Source: a virus
Reading direction: 5' to 3' (one strand)
DNA: 64,000 nt
IMG/VR virus record: IMGVR_UViG_3300033156_000775
Location: 43,030 to 107,029 of that record
Shown in pieces: positions 15,610-22,590 of this stretch. Position numbers and translations under genes: made by a program. Each line of letters begins with the position of its first letter. The first letter of the stretch is position 1. A model generated the notes under the pieces. It worked only from the letters and a program-made list of their open reading frames with translations, made no database searches and was not told the DNA's origin.

Positions 15610-16248
15610 TTGTACGCTAGGCAGTCTAGTTTAAATCTCCATATTCCAAGTGACATTGGGATCATCGGGTGTGGAGGCATAGGCTCATGGGTAGCCATCT
15701 ACTCTGCTATGGGAGGAGTAAGGACAATCAGCTTGTTTGACCCTGACATCCTAGAGATCCATAACCTGAATAGACTTCCATATCCTGAGAGTGCTGTGGG
15801 CATGAAGAAAGTAGATGTCCTTAGAGAATACCTAGTCCACATTAGGCCTCAGAGTGAGGTATTTGCCTACGATAGACGTATTTCAAGGGACAATGCAACC
15901 CTACTTCACAAGTGTAAAATAGTCTTTGACTGTACAGATAGCACCAGAGCCCATAGGTTGATAGAGGGCTTATGGGTCAAGAAGAGCTTTACTGATCTGA
16001 TTAGAGCCTCATATGATGGTGACCATTACACCTTGTCCAAGAACCTTCGTTTAGAGAGCATGTCTTGGGGAAATGAAACCTCTGGGTACCAGATTGTCCC
16101 CAGCTGGGTCATCCCAGCATCGTTCATAGCCCAGATTGCATGTTGGTTGGCATATGCTGAGGATGCCCCTGAAAGATACTTTCTTTCTAACAGTTTAAGG
16201 AATACTGTTAACCGTTTCATTTATGGAGGTAAGACCACAATTGACTAG
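15610..16248 (+). CDS. E1/ThiF/MoeB-like adenylyltransferase
   Basis: 212 residues, TTG start 3 nt after the E2 stop. Rossmann-like ATP-binding motif IGIIGCGGIGSWV (residues 16-28), acidic loop SLFDPDILEIHNLNR with the ThiF D..D..NLNR signature, Lys in VGMKKVDVLREYL, and VFDCTDS (Mg/ATP Asp). It should adenylate the C-terminal Gly of the Ubl. It lacks the CxxC zinc pairs of many ThiF proteins and is short, lacking a separate Cys domain; the candidate transfer Cys is in QIACWLAYAE. Confidence 0.85.
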   Translation: MYARQSSLNLHIPSDIGIIGCGGIGSWVAIYSAMGGVRTISLFDPDILEIHNLNRLPYPESAVGMKKVDVLREYLVHIRPQSEVFAYDRRISRDNATLLHKCKIVFDCTDSTRAHRLIEGLWVKKSFTDLIRASYDGDHYTLSKNLRLESMSWGNETSGYQIVPSWVIPASFIAQIACWLAYAEDAPERYFLSNSLRNTVNRFIYGGKTTID

Positions 16249-16354
16249 AAGGAGGAGAAAAAAGAAGAGGAAAGCTACAGAGGAAACAGGTGGCATACTA
16301 GTAGTAGTGGATGATAGGGATAGGAGCAGTGAATTGTCATACCATATCCGTTGA
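16241..16354 (+). CDS. Basic microprotein embedded between E1 and JAMM genes (37 aa)
   Basis: TTG start overlapping the E1 stop, and its TGA overlaps the JAMM TTG (TTGATTG), so translation could be coupled across all three. Sequence begins LTRRRRKKKRKATEETGG, a very basic arm with an internal GG, then ILVVVDDRDRSS. It may be a tiny modifier, an accessory peptide, or non-coding spacer. Confidence 0.4.
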   Translation: MTRRRRKKKRKATEETGGILVVVDDRDRSSELSYHIR

Positions 16355-16878
16355 TTGCCAGGATCTCCAGCCTAGTTTCTAGACTTCATACTGAGTGGCT
16401 AGGTTACTTGGACTATGAACAGGTTGAGGACAATGGTAGACTTGTGTACAGAGCTACAGAGATTACTATCCCAGATCAGGAGGTCACATACTCATCGGTA
16501 AACGTTAACGATCCTGCTATAGGGATAGGTAAAGGAGTCATCCACTGTCATCCCTGGAAGGGATATTCATCTCATTCTAACACTGATGAGGACTACGTTG
16601 ATAGGAATCATCCCTTCAGCATAGTTGTAAACAAGGACTTGGACTTCTCTGTAAAAGCTGTAGTAGACGTCCCATGTGGGTCTAGGATACTAGTAGATGG
16701 GGAAGTAGAAATTGAATATCCAGATGTGGATACCAAGTCCTTCCTAGAGGAGGCTAAGAGCAAAATCAAGGAGAAGAAGTATGTCTACAGATACTCTGCA
16801 TCTAGGAAAAAGTCATCAGGGATAACTGCTATGGAGTATGGGTACCTAGATCCATACTCATATTCCTGGATGCCGTAG
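16351..16878 (+). CDS. JAMM/JAB-family deubiquitinase-like metalloprotease
   Basis: 175 residues. The JAMM metal site is visible: Glu15 in TEWLGYL, His65 and His67 in GVIHCHPWKGY, Ser76 and Asp79 in SHSNTDED (one residue longer spacing than the canonical HxH-x7-S-xx-D), then HPFSIVVN. It would trim or remove the Ubl. It follows the E1 gene with an intervening microgene, completing a four-part conjugation/deconjugation set like PRTRC A/B/C/ThiF or BilABCD. Its stop lies in a diverged palindrome copy (16873-16890). Confidence 0.85.
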   Translation: MIARISSLVSRLHTEWLGYLDYEQVEDNGRLVYRATEITIPDQEVTYSSVNVNDPAIGIGKGVIHCHPWKGYSSHSNTDEDYVDRNHPFSIVVNKDLDFSVKAVVDVPCGSRILVDGEVEIEYPDVDTKSFLEEAKSKIKEKKYVYRYSASRKKSSGITAMEYGYLDPYSYSWMP

Positions 16879-16890
16879 TCCGGTCTACAT
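16873..16890. repeat. Dispersed palindrome, diverged copy
   Basis: CCGTAGTCCGGTCTACAT, covering the stop codon of the JAMM gene. Confidence 0.7.
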
Positions 16891-16907
16891 CTAGAGAATG
16901 ATAGACT

Positions 16908-17036
16908 ATGCCTCTAGCTCTTCTAATCATATCGTTAGTTGTATGGATAGTTGACTTTATACGTAGACCTAATCTATGGGAGCATTTACCCCTATCTGAG
17001 CGTTACAGACAGAAGTTTATACGGGACTGTCCATGA
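16908..17036 (+). CDS. Single-span membrane microprotein (42 aa)
   Basis: Starts MPLALLIISLVVWIVDFIRR, one transmembrane helix with positive residues after it, then a soluble tail. Overlaps the next gene by ATGA. Function unknown. Confidence 0.5.
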   Translation: MPLALLIISLVVWIVDFIRRPNLWEHLPLSERYRQKFIRDCP

Positions 17037-17329
17037 CCCAGTATAGAGATCTCCCTAACCTATTGCCAGATCCTTTGAAAAGAGTCCAGCATAGGTTGGT
17101 TATGGCTAAGCTTGTGCTTGCCATTCAGTCCTTGTCCAATGACACATTCACTATACATGACCTGATACCTCTTGTTAGGATTGGAAACAGACGCTTACTC
17201 TCCAAATACCTTCTATACCTCTATAGAGAGGGCTATCTGTCCCTTGTTGGAAAGGCAAATTACAGGAGACTGTCTGTTTACTCTAGAGAGGAAAAGATCT
17301 TCACTGTCTTTGATACTGGGATGAAATGA
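17033..17329 (+). CDS. Small winged-helix-like protein (98 aa)
   Basis: Helical N-terminus, then RRLLSKYLLYLYREGYLSLVGKANYRRLSVYS, which has the recognition-helix-and-wing look of archaeal wHTH regulators. ATGA overlaps on both sides link it to its neighbours. Possible transcription regulator; moderate confidence. Confidence 0.5.
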   Translation: MTQYRDLPNLLPDPLKRVQHRLVMAKLVLAIQSLSNDTFTIHDLIPLVRIGNRRLLSKYLLYLYREGYLSLVGKANYRRLSVYSREEKIFTVFDTGMK

Positions 17330-17565
17330 TGAGAGCTAAGAGGTTAACATGTAAGATGGCAGATAAGGTAGTTACAATTTGGGAAATCGTTATCTATAGA
17401 GATGGATGGGAAAGGACAGGGATAATAGCACTTGACTCATATCCACATACAGCTTCTCATGCATGTAAAGAGGCAGGACTACTAGCTGACAGGTTTGGGA
17501 TCTTTAAAGAGATTTATAGTTATCCTTACACAGCAACATGGCTGAGGACAATTAAACTTGAATAG
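17326..17565 (+). CDS. Small hypothetical protein (79 aa)
   Basis: Begins MMRAKRLTCKMADKVVTIWE; strand, strand, then helix (TASHACKEAGLLADRFGIFKE), a small alpha/beta fold. Overlaps the previous gene by 4 nt and precedes the RNA ligase by 11 nt. Family not recognised. Confidence 0.5.
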   Translation: MMRAKRLTCKMADKVVTIWEIVIYRDGWERTGIIALDSYPHTASHACKEAGLLADRFGIFKEIYSYPYTATWLRTIKLE

Positions 17566-17576
17566 GAGATAGGTCT

Positions 17577-18812
17577 ATGGAAAGCTCTATGGAATGGATA
17601 CCATCTGAAATACTGTCATCAATTAGAGAGGAGCTCAAGGGAGCTAGAAGTATCCAGGATATCAGGAGTATTGTAGTCCAAGCTACAAGATGTAAGCCTG
17701 GTGACATTAAAGATTTCCATTACAAGCTTGGAGGACATGACTGGAAAGGGGTGATCTATACTAAACGGAACACTCTTATGGGATCAGTATTCTCACTGTT
17801 TGACAGTAAACCCTTTGTAGTTAGAGGCTATCCTAAGATCAGATATGCATTAGATTCTAAACTCTTAGGAAAGGAAGTAACTGTACAGATGAAGTATGAC
17901 GGGACTAACATTGGACTTTTCCTCCTACCTAATGGAGAGATCATGGGAAAGACTAGGCTGATGCCTAGATGGGATGTCCAGTCTTTACAGGCTATGAAGA
18001 GACAGGTTTCTCATTGGAAAGAGCTCTTTACGAAGATAGATGATGGCTATCTCCTTAAGCAAGTCAAGTATCTAGCTGAAGATGACTACATGATATTTGG
18101 AGAGCTCTATGGATATCTAAATCCTGGAGAATTCATTAAATATTCAATTCCAATAGCCTTCAAAGCTTTCGATATAGTTGACACTAGGACACTAAAGTTT
18201 CTTAGCTCTAAAGACATGGAGGATCTATGCTATGAGCTGGACATTCCATATGTAGAGGAGCTATGGCATGGTATCCTAACTAGGAAAGAGGTTGAACGAA
18301 TAGAGTACGAAGCTAAACAGTATGTAAGAGAGGATGGCTATGAGGGATTTGTAGCTAAGCATTTCTCCCCTATAGATAACGACATGCACTTCTGCAAGCT
18401 TAAATGTGAAGAGATAAAGGAGAAAGCCTGGAAGCTTAGACCTACTGGAATCCCAATTTCTATTATTCGTAAAGCCATACGAAAGGCTATGGAAAGCTAC
18501 CCATACTATGACAAAGTAGATCAGCTATATCCAGTAGTTAGAGAGGAGCTCCTAGAAGAAGTAGAGCCCTCATTGGTAGATGAATCAGAGAACAAGATAA
18601 GATCTGTTATTAGAAGAGTACTGTCTCCTACACCTGAGGAGCTAAAGAAGTCCATAAGGGAAATTATGCTTGAGCTTAGGGAGAGAGGTATGGACTTGAA
18701 CAAGAAGGGAGAAGTGCTCCCAGCTCTAGCTCATCGTCTAGGAGACATATCAGGAAAAATGCTTTACAGACTTTACACTCAAGTCTTATTTGAGATGGAA
18801 AGTGAAGTGTAG
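17577..18812 (+). CDS. RNA ligase, archaeal Rnl3-like
   Basis: 411 residues. Nucleotidyltransferase motif I is VQMKYDGTN (Lys adenylated by ATP); motif Ia/III regions follow (MGKTRLMPRW, MIFGELYGYLNPG), motif IV is YEGFVAKHF and motif V is CKLKCEEIKEKAW. The N-terminal domain before motif I and the long helical C-terminal domain (dimerisation type) fit the Rnl3 family of thermophilic archaeal RNA ligases that seal or circularise RNA. A metallophosphoesterase and, further on, a Ro60-like protein and structured RNAs suggest RNA repair or processing. It ends in a palindrome copy. Confidence 0.78.
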   Translation: MESSMEWIPSEILSSIREELKGARSIQDIRSIVVQATRCKPGDIKDFHYKLGGHDWKGVIYTKRNTLMGSVFSLFDSKPFVVRGYPKIRYALDSKLLGKEVTVQMKYDGTNIGLFLLPNGEIMGKTRLMPRWDVQSLQAMKRQVSHWKELFTKIDDGYLLKQVKYLAEDDYMIFGELYGYLNPGEFIKYSIPIAFKAFDIVDTRTLKFLSSKDMEDLCYELDIPYVEELWHGILTRKEVERIEYEAKQYVREDGYEGFVAKHFSPIDNDMHFCKLKCEEIKEKAWKLRPTGIPISIIRKAIRKAMESYPYYDKVDQLYPVVREELLEEVEPSLVDESENKIRSVIRRVLSPTPEELKKSIREIMLELRERGMDLNKKGEVLPALAHRLGDISGKMLYRLYTQVLFEMESEV

Positions 18813-18824
18813 TCCGGACTACAT
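18807..18824. repeat. Dispersed palindrome, exact 16-bp core
   Basis: GTGTAGTCCGGACTACAT, overlapping the RNA ligase stop codon. Confidence 0.88.
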
Positions 18825-18843
18825 TCTTAAGGAGAGTTTCCTA

Positions 18844-19062
18844 ATGAGAGAAGAATGTATAAAGGAAATTCTAAAGTCCTACTATAAGTGGAAAGCTGTA
18901 GGTGTAGCTGGTATCTGGATAGGAGCTGGAGTGGCCTGTTTATCCTCTACAGGAGATATCCCAGCATTAATCATATTCCTAGCTATGTTCTCATCTCTGC
19001 TCTATACTATGATAGGTGCTCCTGACTTCTATGCTAAGTGGATAAGGAAGAAAGGAGACTAG
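18844..19062 (+). CDS. Two-span membrane protein (72 aa)
   Basis: I choose the ATG at 18844 (GGAGAGTTTCCTA upstream), after the palindrome. Two hydrophobic segments, AVGVAGIWIGAGVACL and PALIIFLAMFSSLLYTMIG, separated by a short loop, with a positive tail. Could be holin-like or a membrane anchor; no evidence beyond topology. Confidence 0.55.
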   Translation: MREECIKEILKSYYKWKAVGVAGIWIGAGVACLSSTGDIPALIIFLAMFSSLLYTMIGAPDFYAKWIRKKGD

Positions 19063-19066
19063 CTCA

Positions 19067-19606
19067 GTGAAAACGTGGTTTACAGCTGACACTCACTTTG
19101 GACATTCTAATATTATCAAGTACTGTAACAGACCATTCAAGTCAGTAGATCATATGGATATGAGGCTTATCCAGCTATGGAACTCTAGGGTTAAGAAGCA
19201 TGACATAGTTATCCATCTAGGGGACTTTATGTTTAAGGACATCAATAAGAGGGAATACTATCTAGACCAGCTTAATGGACACATTACCTTCATAAGGGGA
19301 AACCATGACCATAGCAATTCTCTCAATACCAAGATTAGCTACCTAGTGGTTCACATATCCAACATGGATGTTTACTGTACTCATAGACCTGAGGACTTTA
19401 ATTCCTCCTATCCTATCAACCTTGTAGGTCATGTCCATGAGAAATGGAAGGTAAAGAAGATCTACAACACTTATCTGGTCAATGTGGGAGTGGATGTCTG
19501 GAACTATCATCCTGTAGATATCAATGAGATCCTAAAGGCTATTAATGATTACAAGCTCTTCTGGGAGAAGATAGGGAAGACAGGCCAGGTAGGTTTAACT
19601 GAATGA
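19067..19606 (+). CDS. Calcineurin-like metallophosphoesterase
   Basis: 179 residues, GTG start. Metal ligand motifs in order: FTADTHFGHSNI (DxH), IHLGDFMF (GD), FIRGNHDHS (GNHD), VYCTHRPE and LVGHVHEKW (GHxH). This small MPP type is common in tailed viruses next to RNA ligases or kinases and may remove phosphates from RNA or nucleotides. The TGA overlaps the next ATG. Confidence 0.85.
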   Translation: MKTWFTADTHFGHSNIIKYCNRPFKSVDHMDMRLIQLWNSRVKKHDIVIHLGDFMFKDINKREYYLDQLNGHITFIRGNHDHSNSLNTKISYLVVHISNMDVYCTHRPEDFNSSYPINLVGHVHEKWKVKKIYNTYLVNVGVDVWNYHPVDINEILKAINDYKLFWEKIGKTGQVGLTE

Positions 19607-19698
19607 AGAGACTTCAAAGAAAGAGGACTAAAGGCTGGAGAATGCCTCCTAACACTTATATAGGAATGCTCCGAATTATAGTGTATGCCCTGGTCTAA
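19603..19698 (+). pseudogene. Truncated DUF4326 gene start (fragment)
   Basis: 31 codons: MKRLQRKRTKGWRMPPNTYIG then unrelated residues to a stop. The start closely parallels RVQRKRTKGFRLQDAS in the full DUF4326 gene at 20130, and the fragment breaks exactly where the conserved Y(V/I)G-RPSKW block should follow. An HNH endonuclease gene starts at 19685 inside it. I read this as a DUF4326 gene interrupted by HNH-linked insertion or duplication. Confidence 0.6.
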
Positions 19699-20155
19699 AA
19701 GAGTTTCGAAAACAAAAGTTGTCTGCCTTTCTTGCGGTCGTAGTATCTATCTTAAGCCTTTACCGAGCTGTGCTGAACCTGCTCACTTGGCATATTATGA
19801 AAAAAGAAAGAAACGAAATAATGAATACAGGAGAAAACGCCGTGAGGAAGCTAGAAGACGAGGTGAAGTGTATCGTTCTGAAAGACCTGAAACAAGAAGA
19901 GCAAGAGAAAGGAGGAAATACAGAAAGGTTAGAGAGGCTTTGCTCCAAAAATTGGGAGGAAAATGTGTGCGATGTGGTTTCTCAGATATTAGGGCATTGC
20001 ATATCCATCATATAAATGGAGATGGAGGGAAAGAACGTAAAAAACTTGGATGGAAATATCTTAAGATTCTCTCAGAAATGCCAGAAAAAGAACTTAGAGA
20101 ACAATATGAAGTCCTCTGTGCGAATTGCCATGAAATCCTCCATCACACCAGTTAG
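19685..20155 (+). CDS. HNH homing endonuclease (free-standing)
   Basis: 156 residues. N-terminal CxxC (VVCLSCGRSIYL) and a very basic Arg/Glu-rich linker, then the HNH core KCVRCGFSDIRALHIHHINGDG with ...YEVLCANCHEILHH at the end: two CxxC pairs and catalytic His residues. Such genes spread by cutting cognate sites. It is inserted between a truncated and an intact DUF4326 gene. Confidence 0.85.
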   Translation: MPWSKRVSKTKVVCLSCGRSIYLKPLPSCAEPAHLAYYEKRKKRNNEYRRKRREEARRRGEVYRSERPETRRARERRKYRKVREALLQKLGGKCVRCGFSDIRALHIHHINGDGGKERKKLGWKYLKILSEMPEKELREQYEVLCANCHEILHHTS

Positions 20156-20450
20156 GGTTCAGAGAAAGAGAACTAAAGGTTTCAGACTTCAAGATGCTAG
20201 TCCTAACGGGCTTCCTGTAGTCTATGTTGGACGTCCATCTAAATGGGCAAACCCATTTAGAATAGGTATTGACGGAGACAGGGAAGCTGTAGTTAGGAAA
20301 TTTAGAGAATATGCTATGAAAAAGTTGAAAGAAGATCCTAACTGGCTAGAACCTTTAAGAGGTAAGGATCTGGCATGCTGGTGTCCTCTAGATAAGCCTT
20401 GTCATGCTGATGTCTTGATAGAGCTTCTAAGAAAGGAGGCTGGTAAATGA
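20130..20450 (+). CDS. DUF4326 family protein
   Basis: 106 residues from the ATG at 20130, which lies inside the end of the HNH gene. Signature residues: RVQRKRTKG, VYVGRPSKWANPF and LACWCPLDKPCHADVLIELL (C-W-C..K.CH). DUF4326 is frequent in phages and near nucleotide or DNA modification genes; its biochemical role is not established. The overlap with the HNH gene indicates a recent rearrangement. Confidence 0.85.
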   Translation: MKSSITPVRVQRKRTKGFRLQDASPNGLPVVYVGRPSKWANPFRIGIDGDREAVVRKFREYAMKKLKEDPNWLEPLRGKDLACWCPLDKPCHADVLIELLRKEAGK

Positions 20451-20608
20451 TAAGGATTGACAACATACATGCATGTAAAATTAAGCTAACAGAGGATGGT
20501 TGGAAATTCTATTTCTTCAGTAGAGAATGTGACTTTGAGGTAACTGTCCTTAGGGACCATAGCCTACGAATTAGACAGGAAAAGCCATTAGTATCAGAGG
20601 ACAAATGA
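20447..20608 (+). CDS. Small hypothetical protein (53 aa)
   Basis: ATGA overlaps at both ends (with DUF4326 and with the primase-like gene). Strand-rich (CKIKLTEDGWKFYFFS, DFEVTVLRDHSLRIR). Function unknown. Confidence 0.55.
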   Translation: MIRIDNIHACKIKLTEDGWKFYFFSRECDFEVTVLRDHSLRIRQEKPLVSEDK

Positions 20609-21360
20609 CAATGGATCTACTTATAGAGCCCGATCTAAAAGAGTTTATCAGTCGTTTACCAGATATTAGTCTTGACCCTCCAAGCGTCCATCTAGTTATG
20701 CTAGCTATAAGAAGTAGGAAGGCTAAGCAGATCCTAGGGATAAAGATCAAGGACTTGGTTGTAGAGAGAAGGATTATTAGGCCTTCTAAATGGAGAGAGA
20801 AATACTTCAAGACTGTGTATAACCTAGCTCTCCTACAGCATCATGGACTCTACTACTATAAGGGGTTAGAGATACCTCTACAAGCTAAAGCCATCTACGC
20901 TACGTTGACTCCAAGAAATGTATATCATGCCATAGCTGACCTGATGAAGGAGAACATATCCTATCTATTTCAGGGAGATGACTCAGCTAGGTATCAGCTT
21001 ACAAAGCAGGATATCCGTTTCTTTGGATGCTTACATAGACACAAAATGAGGACTAACAACTTTGTCACTCTAGATCTTGATAACAATGATGAAAAGATCC
21101 TGAAAGAGATCCTAGACTATGTTTCAGTCCTACCTCTATTCTTGGTCACTGAAACGTCCAGAGGCTATCATATAGTGTTGGATTTATCCAAGTCTGATGA
21201 TGCTAGAGCCTTCTATGGACAGGAAAAGATAATGCAGAAGCTAGGACTGAAATTTGCAGATAAGGGATTAGAGTTTCAAAGAGATAGTCAGGAGCCTGTT
21301 CCAGGGACTTTATATTTCAAGGAGAATGGGTCTCCTCATTATGTTAAGATTTTATATTAG
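20605..21360 (+). CDS. AEP-like primase/prim-pol domain protein
   Basis: 251 residues. The second half has motifs of the archaeo-eukaryotic primase core: NFVTLDLDNND (hhhDhD metal site), TETSRGYHIVLDL (sxH motif) and FQRDSQEPVPGT near a third acidic/basic site. The first half is helical (SKWREKYFKTVYNLALL). It could prime viral DNA synthesis for the PolB at 53968. A zinc-binding helical domain is not obvious. The assignment rests on short motifs. Confidence 0.55.
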   Translation: MTMDLLIEPDLKEFISRLPDISLDPPSVHLVMLAIRSRKAKQILGIKIKDLVVERRIIRPSKWREKYFKTVYNLALLQHHGLYYYKGLEIPLQAKAIYATLTPRNVYHAIADLMKENISYLFQGDDSARYQLTKQDIRFFGCLHRHKMRTNNFVTLDLDNNDEKILKEILDYVSVLPLFLVTETSRGYHIVLDLSKSDDARAFYGQEKIMQKLGLKFADKGLEFQRDSQEPVPGTLYFKENGSPHYVKILY

Positions 21361-21403
21361 CATTTTAGGGTGATGAAGCTTAAATAAAGAGGAAATAGAA
21401 AGG

Positions 21404-21604
21404 ATGCTAGGTATTCCAGAAGCCCAAGCAGAGGTGCTATTCGATATAATACAGCTTTGCAACAAGCATGGAATTGACATTGTTGATCTTGAGGGTTATC
21501 TACAAGATCTCATATGGATTGAGGATCTTACAAGAGCTTCAGGGAAAGGTGTAGTCCGGACTACACTTAGAGAAGCTCTGGAAAGACTAGGCACTACAGA
21601 TTGA
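21404..21604 (+). CDS. Small helical protein (66 aa) with palindrome in gene
   Basis: MLGIPEAQAEVLFDIIQLCNK, helical, acidic. A perfect palindrome copy (21549-21566) lies in the coding sequence and encodes GVVRTTL, followed by nine more codons. AAGAGGAAAT upstream as ribosome site. Unknown function. Confidence 0.55.
   Translation: MLGIPEAQAEVLFDIIQLCNKHGIDIVDLEGYLQDLIWIEDLTRASGKGVVRTTLREALERLGTTD
21549..21566. repeat. Dispersed 18-bp palindrome, perfect copy
   Basis: GTGTAGTCCGGACTACAC inside the 66-residue gene. Confidence 0.9.
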
Positions 21605-21669
21605 AAGAGAGAAGCTTATGGACTAATGGACTAATATTTACAAATTTATTTCTGTTTAGGAAACAAATA

Positions 21670-21687
21670 ATGTAGTCCGGACTACAT
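21670..21687. repeat. Dispersed palindrome, exact 16-bp core
   Basis: ATGTAGTCCGGACTACAT, a perfect palindrome in the intergenic region only about 100 bp after the previous copy; a tandem pair of sites. Confidence 0.9.
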
Positions 21688-21733
21688 CTTAACTTAATCA
21701 TTGGAAATTTATCTGGTACTTTAGGTGAAGGAA

Positions 21734-21874
21734 ATGAATGAGATATTGTTTAAACTAGGACATAGGATAGATGAGCTTGAAGAGAAACTGAACCTAGTCA
21801 TTGCAGCTAATCAATATCCACATCTAAGAAACCAGATCCTAAGGAGAATCTTGAGTAATAGTGCCCGTTCTTAG
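21734..21874 (+). CDS. Small coiled-coil protein (46 aa)
   Basis: MNEILFKLGHRIDELEEKLN: an amphipathic helix with a basic tail (LRRILSNSARS). AGGTGAAGGAA upstream. Last gene before the structured RNA array. Confidence 0.5.
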   Translation: MNEILFKLGHRIDELEEKLNLVIAANQYPHLRNQILRRILSNSARS

Positions 21875-21969
21875 TACTCCTACCACTACAAATTATCTCT
21901 ATTTCCACAATATTTATATTTGAAAGGGCTATCTTGAGTCCTTCACTGGTAAACGAATAATGAAACGTG

Positions 21970-22028
21970 ATGTGACAATGATGGAGCTTACAAACACGGA
22001 GTCTGTTGAGCTCCATTAGCTCTCACAT
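21970..22028 (+). ncRNA. Y RNA-like hairpin element 1 (short form)
   Basis: Outer stem ATGTGA/TCACAT, internal loop, inner stem ATGGAGCT (21981-21988)/AGCTCCAT (22009-22016), with the shared TTACAAAC after the 5' arm. The apical loop is short and has no tRNA-like part. First of six elements with the same plan. Confidence 0.55.
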
Positions 22029-22038
22029 AAGTTGATTG

Positions 22039-22170
22039 GTGTGACTTGGACAGGAGCTTACAGGTCTAAAGCGTCACCCTGCTAAGGTGAAGATCTAGGT
22101 TCAAGTCCTAGCATGTCCACCATACTGGGCATGTGGCTGAAGTGGTTTAGAGCTCCTGTCACCTTCACAC
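22039..22170 (+). ncRNA. Y RNA-like hairpin element 2 containing a tRNA-like module
   Basis: Outer stem GTGTGA/TCACAC, inner stem GACAGGAGCT (22049-22058)/AGCTCCTGTC (22151-22160). Inside, in order: anticodon-like arm TCACC-CTGCTAA-GGTGA, T arm CTAGG-TTCAAGT-CCTAG, 3' acceptor strand CATGTCC-ACCA, 4 nt, then GGGCATG (pairs 7/7 with one GT) and a D-arm-like segment ending AGAGC. That is a circularly permuted tRNA closed by the hairpin stem, the layout of bacterial YrlA RNAs. An ordinary cloverleaf (22048-22122) can also be drawn. Confidence 0.7.
22048..22122 (+). tRNA. Possible conventional tRNA cloverleaf (anticodon GCU, Ser) overlapping element 2
   Basis: Acceptor GGACAGG/CATGTCC pairs 6 of 7, D arm GCTT-ACAGGTCTA-AAGC, anticodon arm 5 bp with loop CTGCTAA, T arm 5 bp with TTCAAGT, encoded CCA. 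Against it: only one base joins acceptor and D stem, there is one acceptor mismatch, and a Ser anticodon comes without the long variable arm. Its 5' strand is the same sequence that pairs in the Y RNA-like stem, so the two folds exclude each other. Confidence 0.45.
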
Positions 22171-22180
22171 AGATTAAGTG

Positions 22181-22272
22181 ATGTGCCTAGCTAGGAGCTT
22201 ACAAACTGTGGCTATGGATACACGGTTAAGCTGGTAGGTCCAGCTGGTTAGAAGCTCCTAGCACTTGCACAT
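22181..22272 (+). ncRNA. Y RNA-like hairpin element 3
   Basis: Outer stem ATGTGC/GCACAT, inner stem GCTAGGAGCTT (22190-22200)/AAGCTCCTAGC (22252-22262). It keeps TTACAAACTG after the 5' arm and a D-arm-like segment (GGTCCAGCTGGTTAGAAGC) before the 3' arm, but has no T arm. The apical AGCTGG/CCAGCT can pair. Confidence 0.6.
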
Positions 22273-22279
22273 ATCTAAG

Positions 22280-22363
22280 ATGTCCCATAGACAGGAGCTT
22301 ACAAACTGCCCCAACCAAACTAAAGCTGGCAACTCTAGAAGAAAGCTCCTGTCACCTGGACAT
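22280..22363 (+). ncRNA. Y RNA-like hairpin element 4
   Basis: Outer stem ATGTCC/GGACAT, inner stem GACAGGAGCTT (22290-22300)/AAGCTCCTGTC (22343-22353), 11 bp perfect. TTACAAACTGCC is shared with elements 1, 3 and 6. Apical region AC-rich, no tRNA-like arms recognised. Confidence 0.6.
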
Positions 22364-22392
22364 ATCCTGTAAACACACTGGAGGATGATGAA

Positions 22393-22590
22393 ATGTCTAT
22401 ACTTAGGGTGGTAGTTGGACAGGACATTCAGGAGCTAGAAGTATCTGAGAACATGGCTAGACTGTCAGATGAGGAGATACTTAGCTTTGTAAGGGAAGCT
22501 ACAAATAGACCTGTAGATCCAGAGGACTTTGTAGTGGATAGGACAGAAAACAACAACATAGTGGTTAGGCCTAGAGCTGTCTATGGATAG
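22393..22590 (+). CDS. Small beta-grasp, PRTRC C-like protein ending in -VYG (65 aa)
   Basis: GGAGGATGATGAA precedes the ATG. Pattern: strand (ILRVVVGQDIQELEVSE), helix (LSDEEILSFVREATN), then strands (DFVVDRTENNNIVVRPRAVYG). The layout and the RAV-G tail resemble PRTRC system protein C, a ubiquitin-like protein. It ends in Gly, so it could be a second conjugatable modifier. It lies inside the RNA array and overlaps the next gene by one base (TAGTG). Fold call by eye only. Confidence 0.5.
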   Translation: MSILRVVVGQDIQELEVSENMARLSDEEILSFVREATNRPVDPEDFVVDRTENNNIVVRPRAVYG

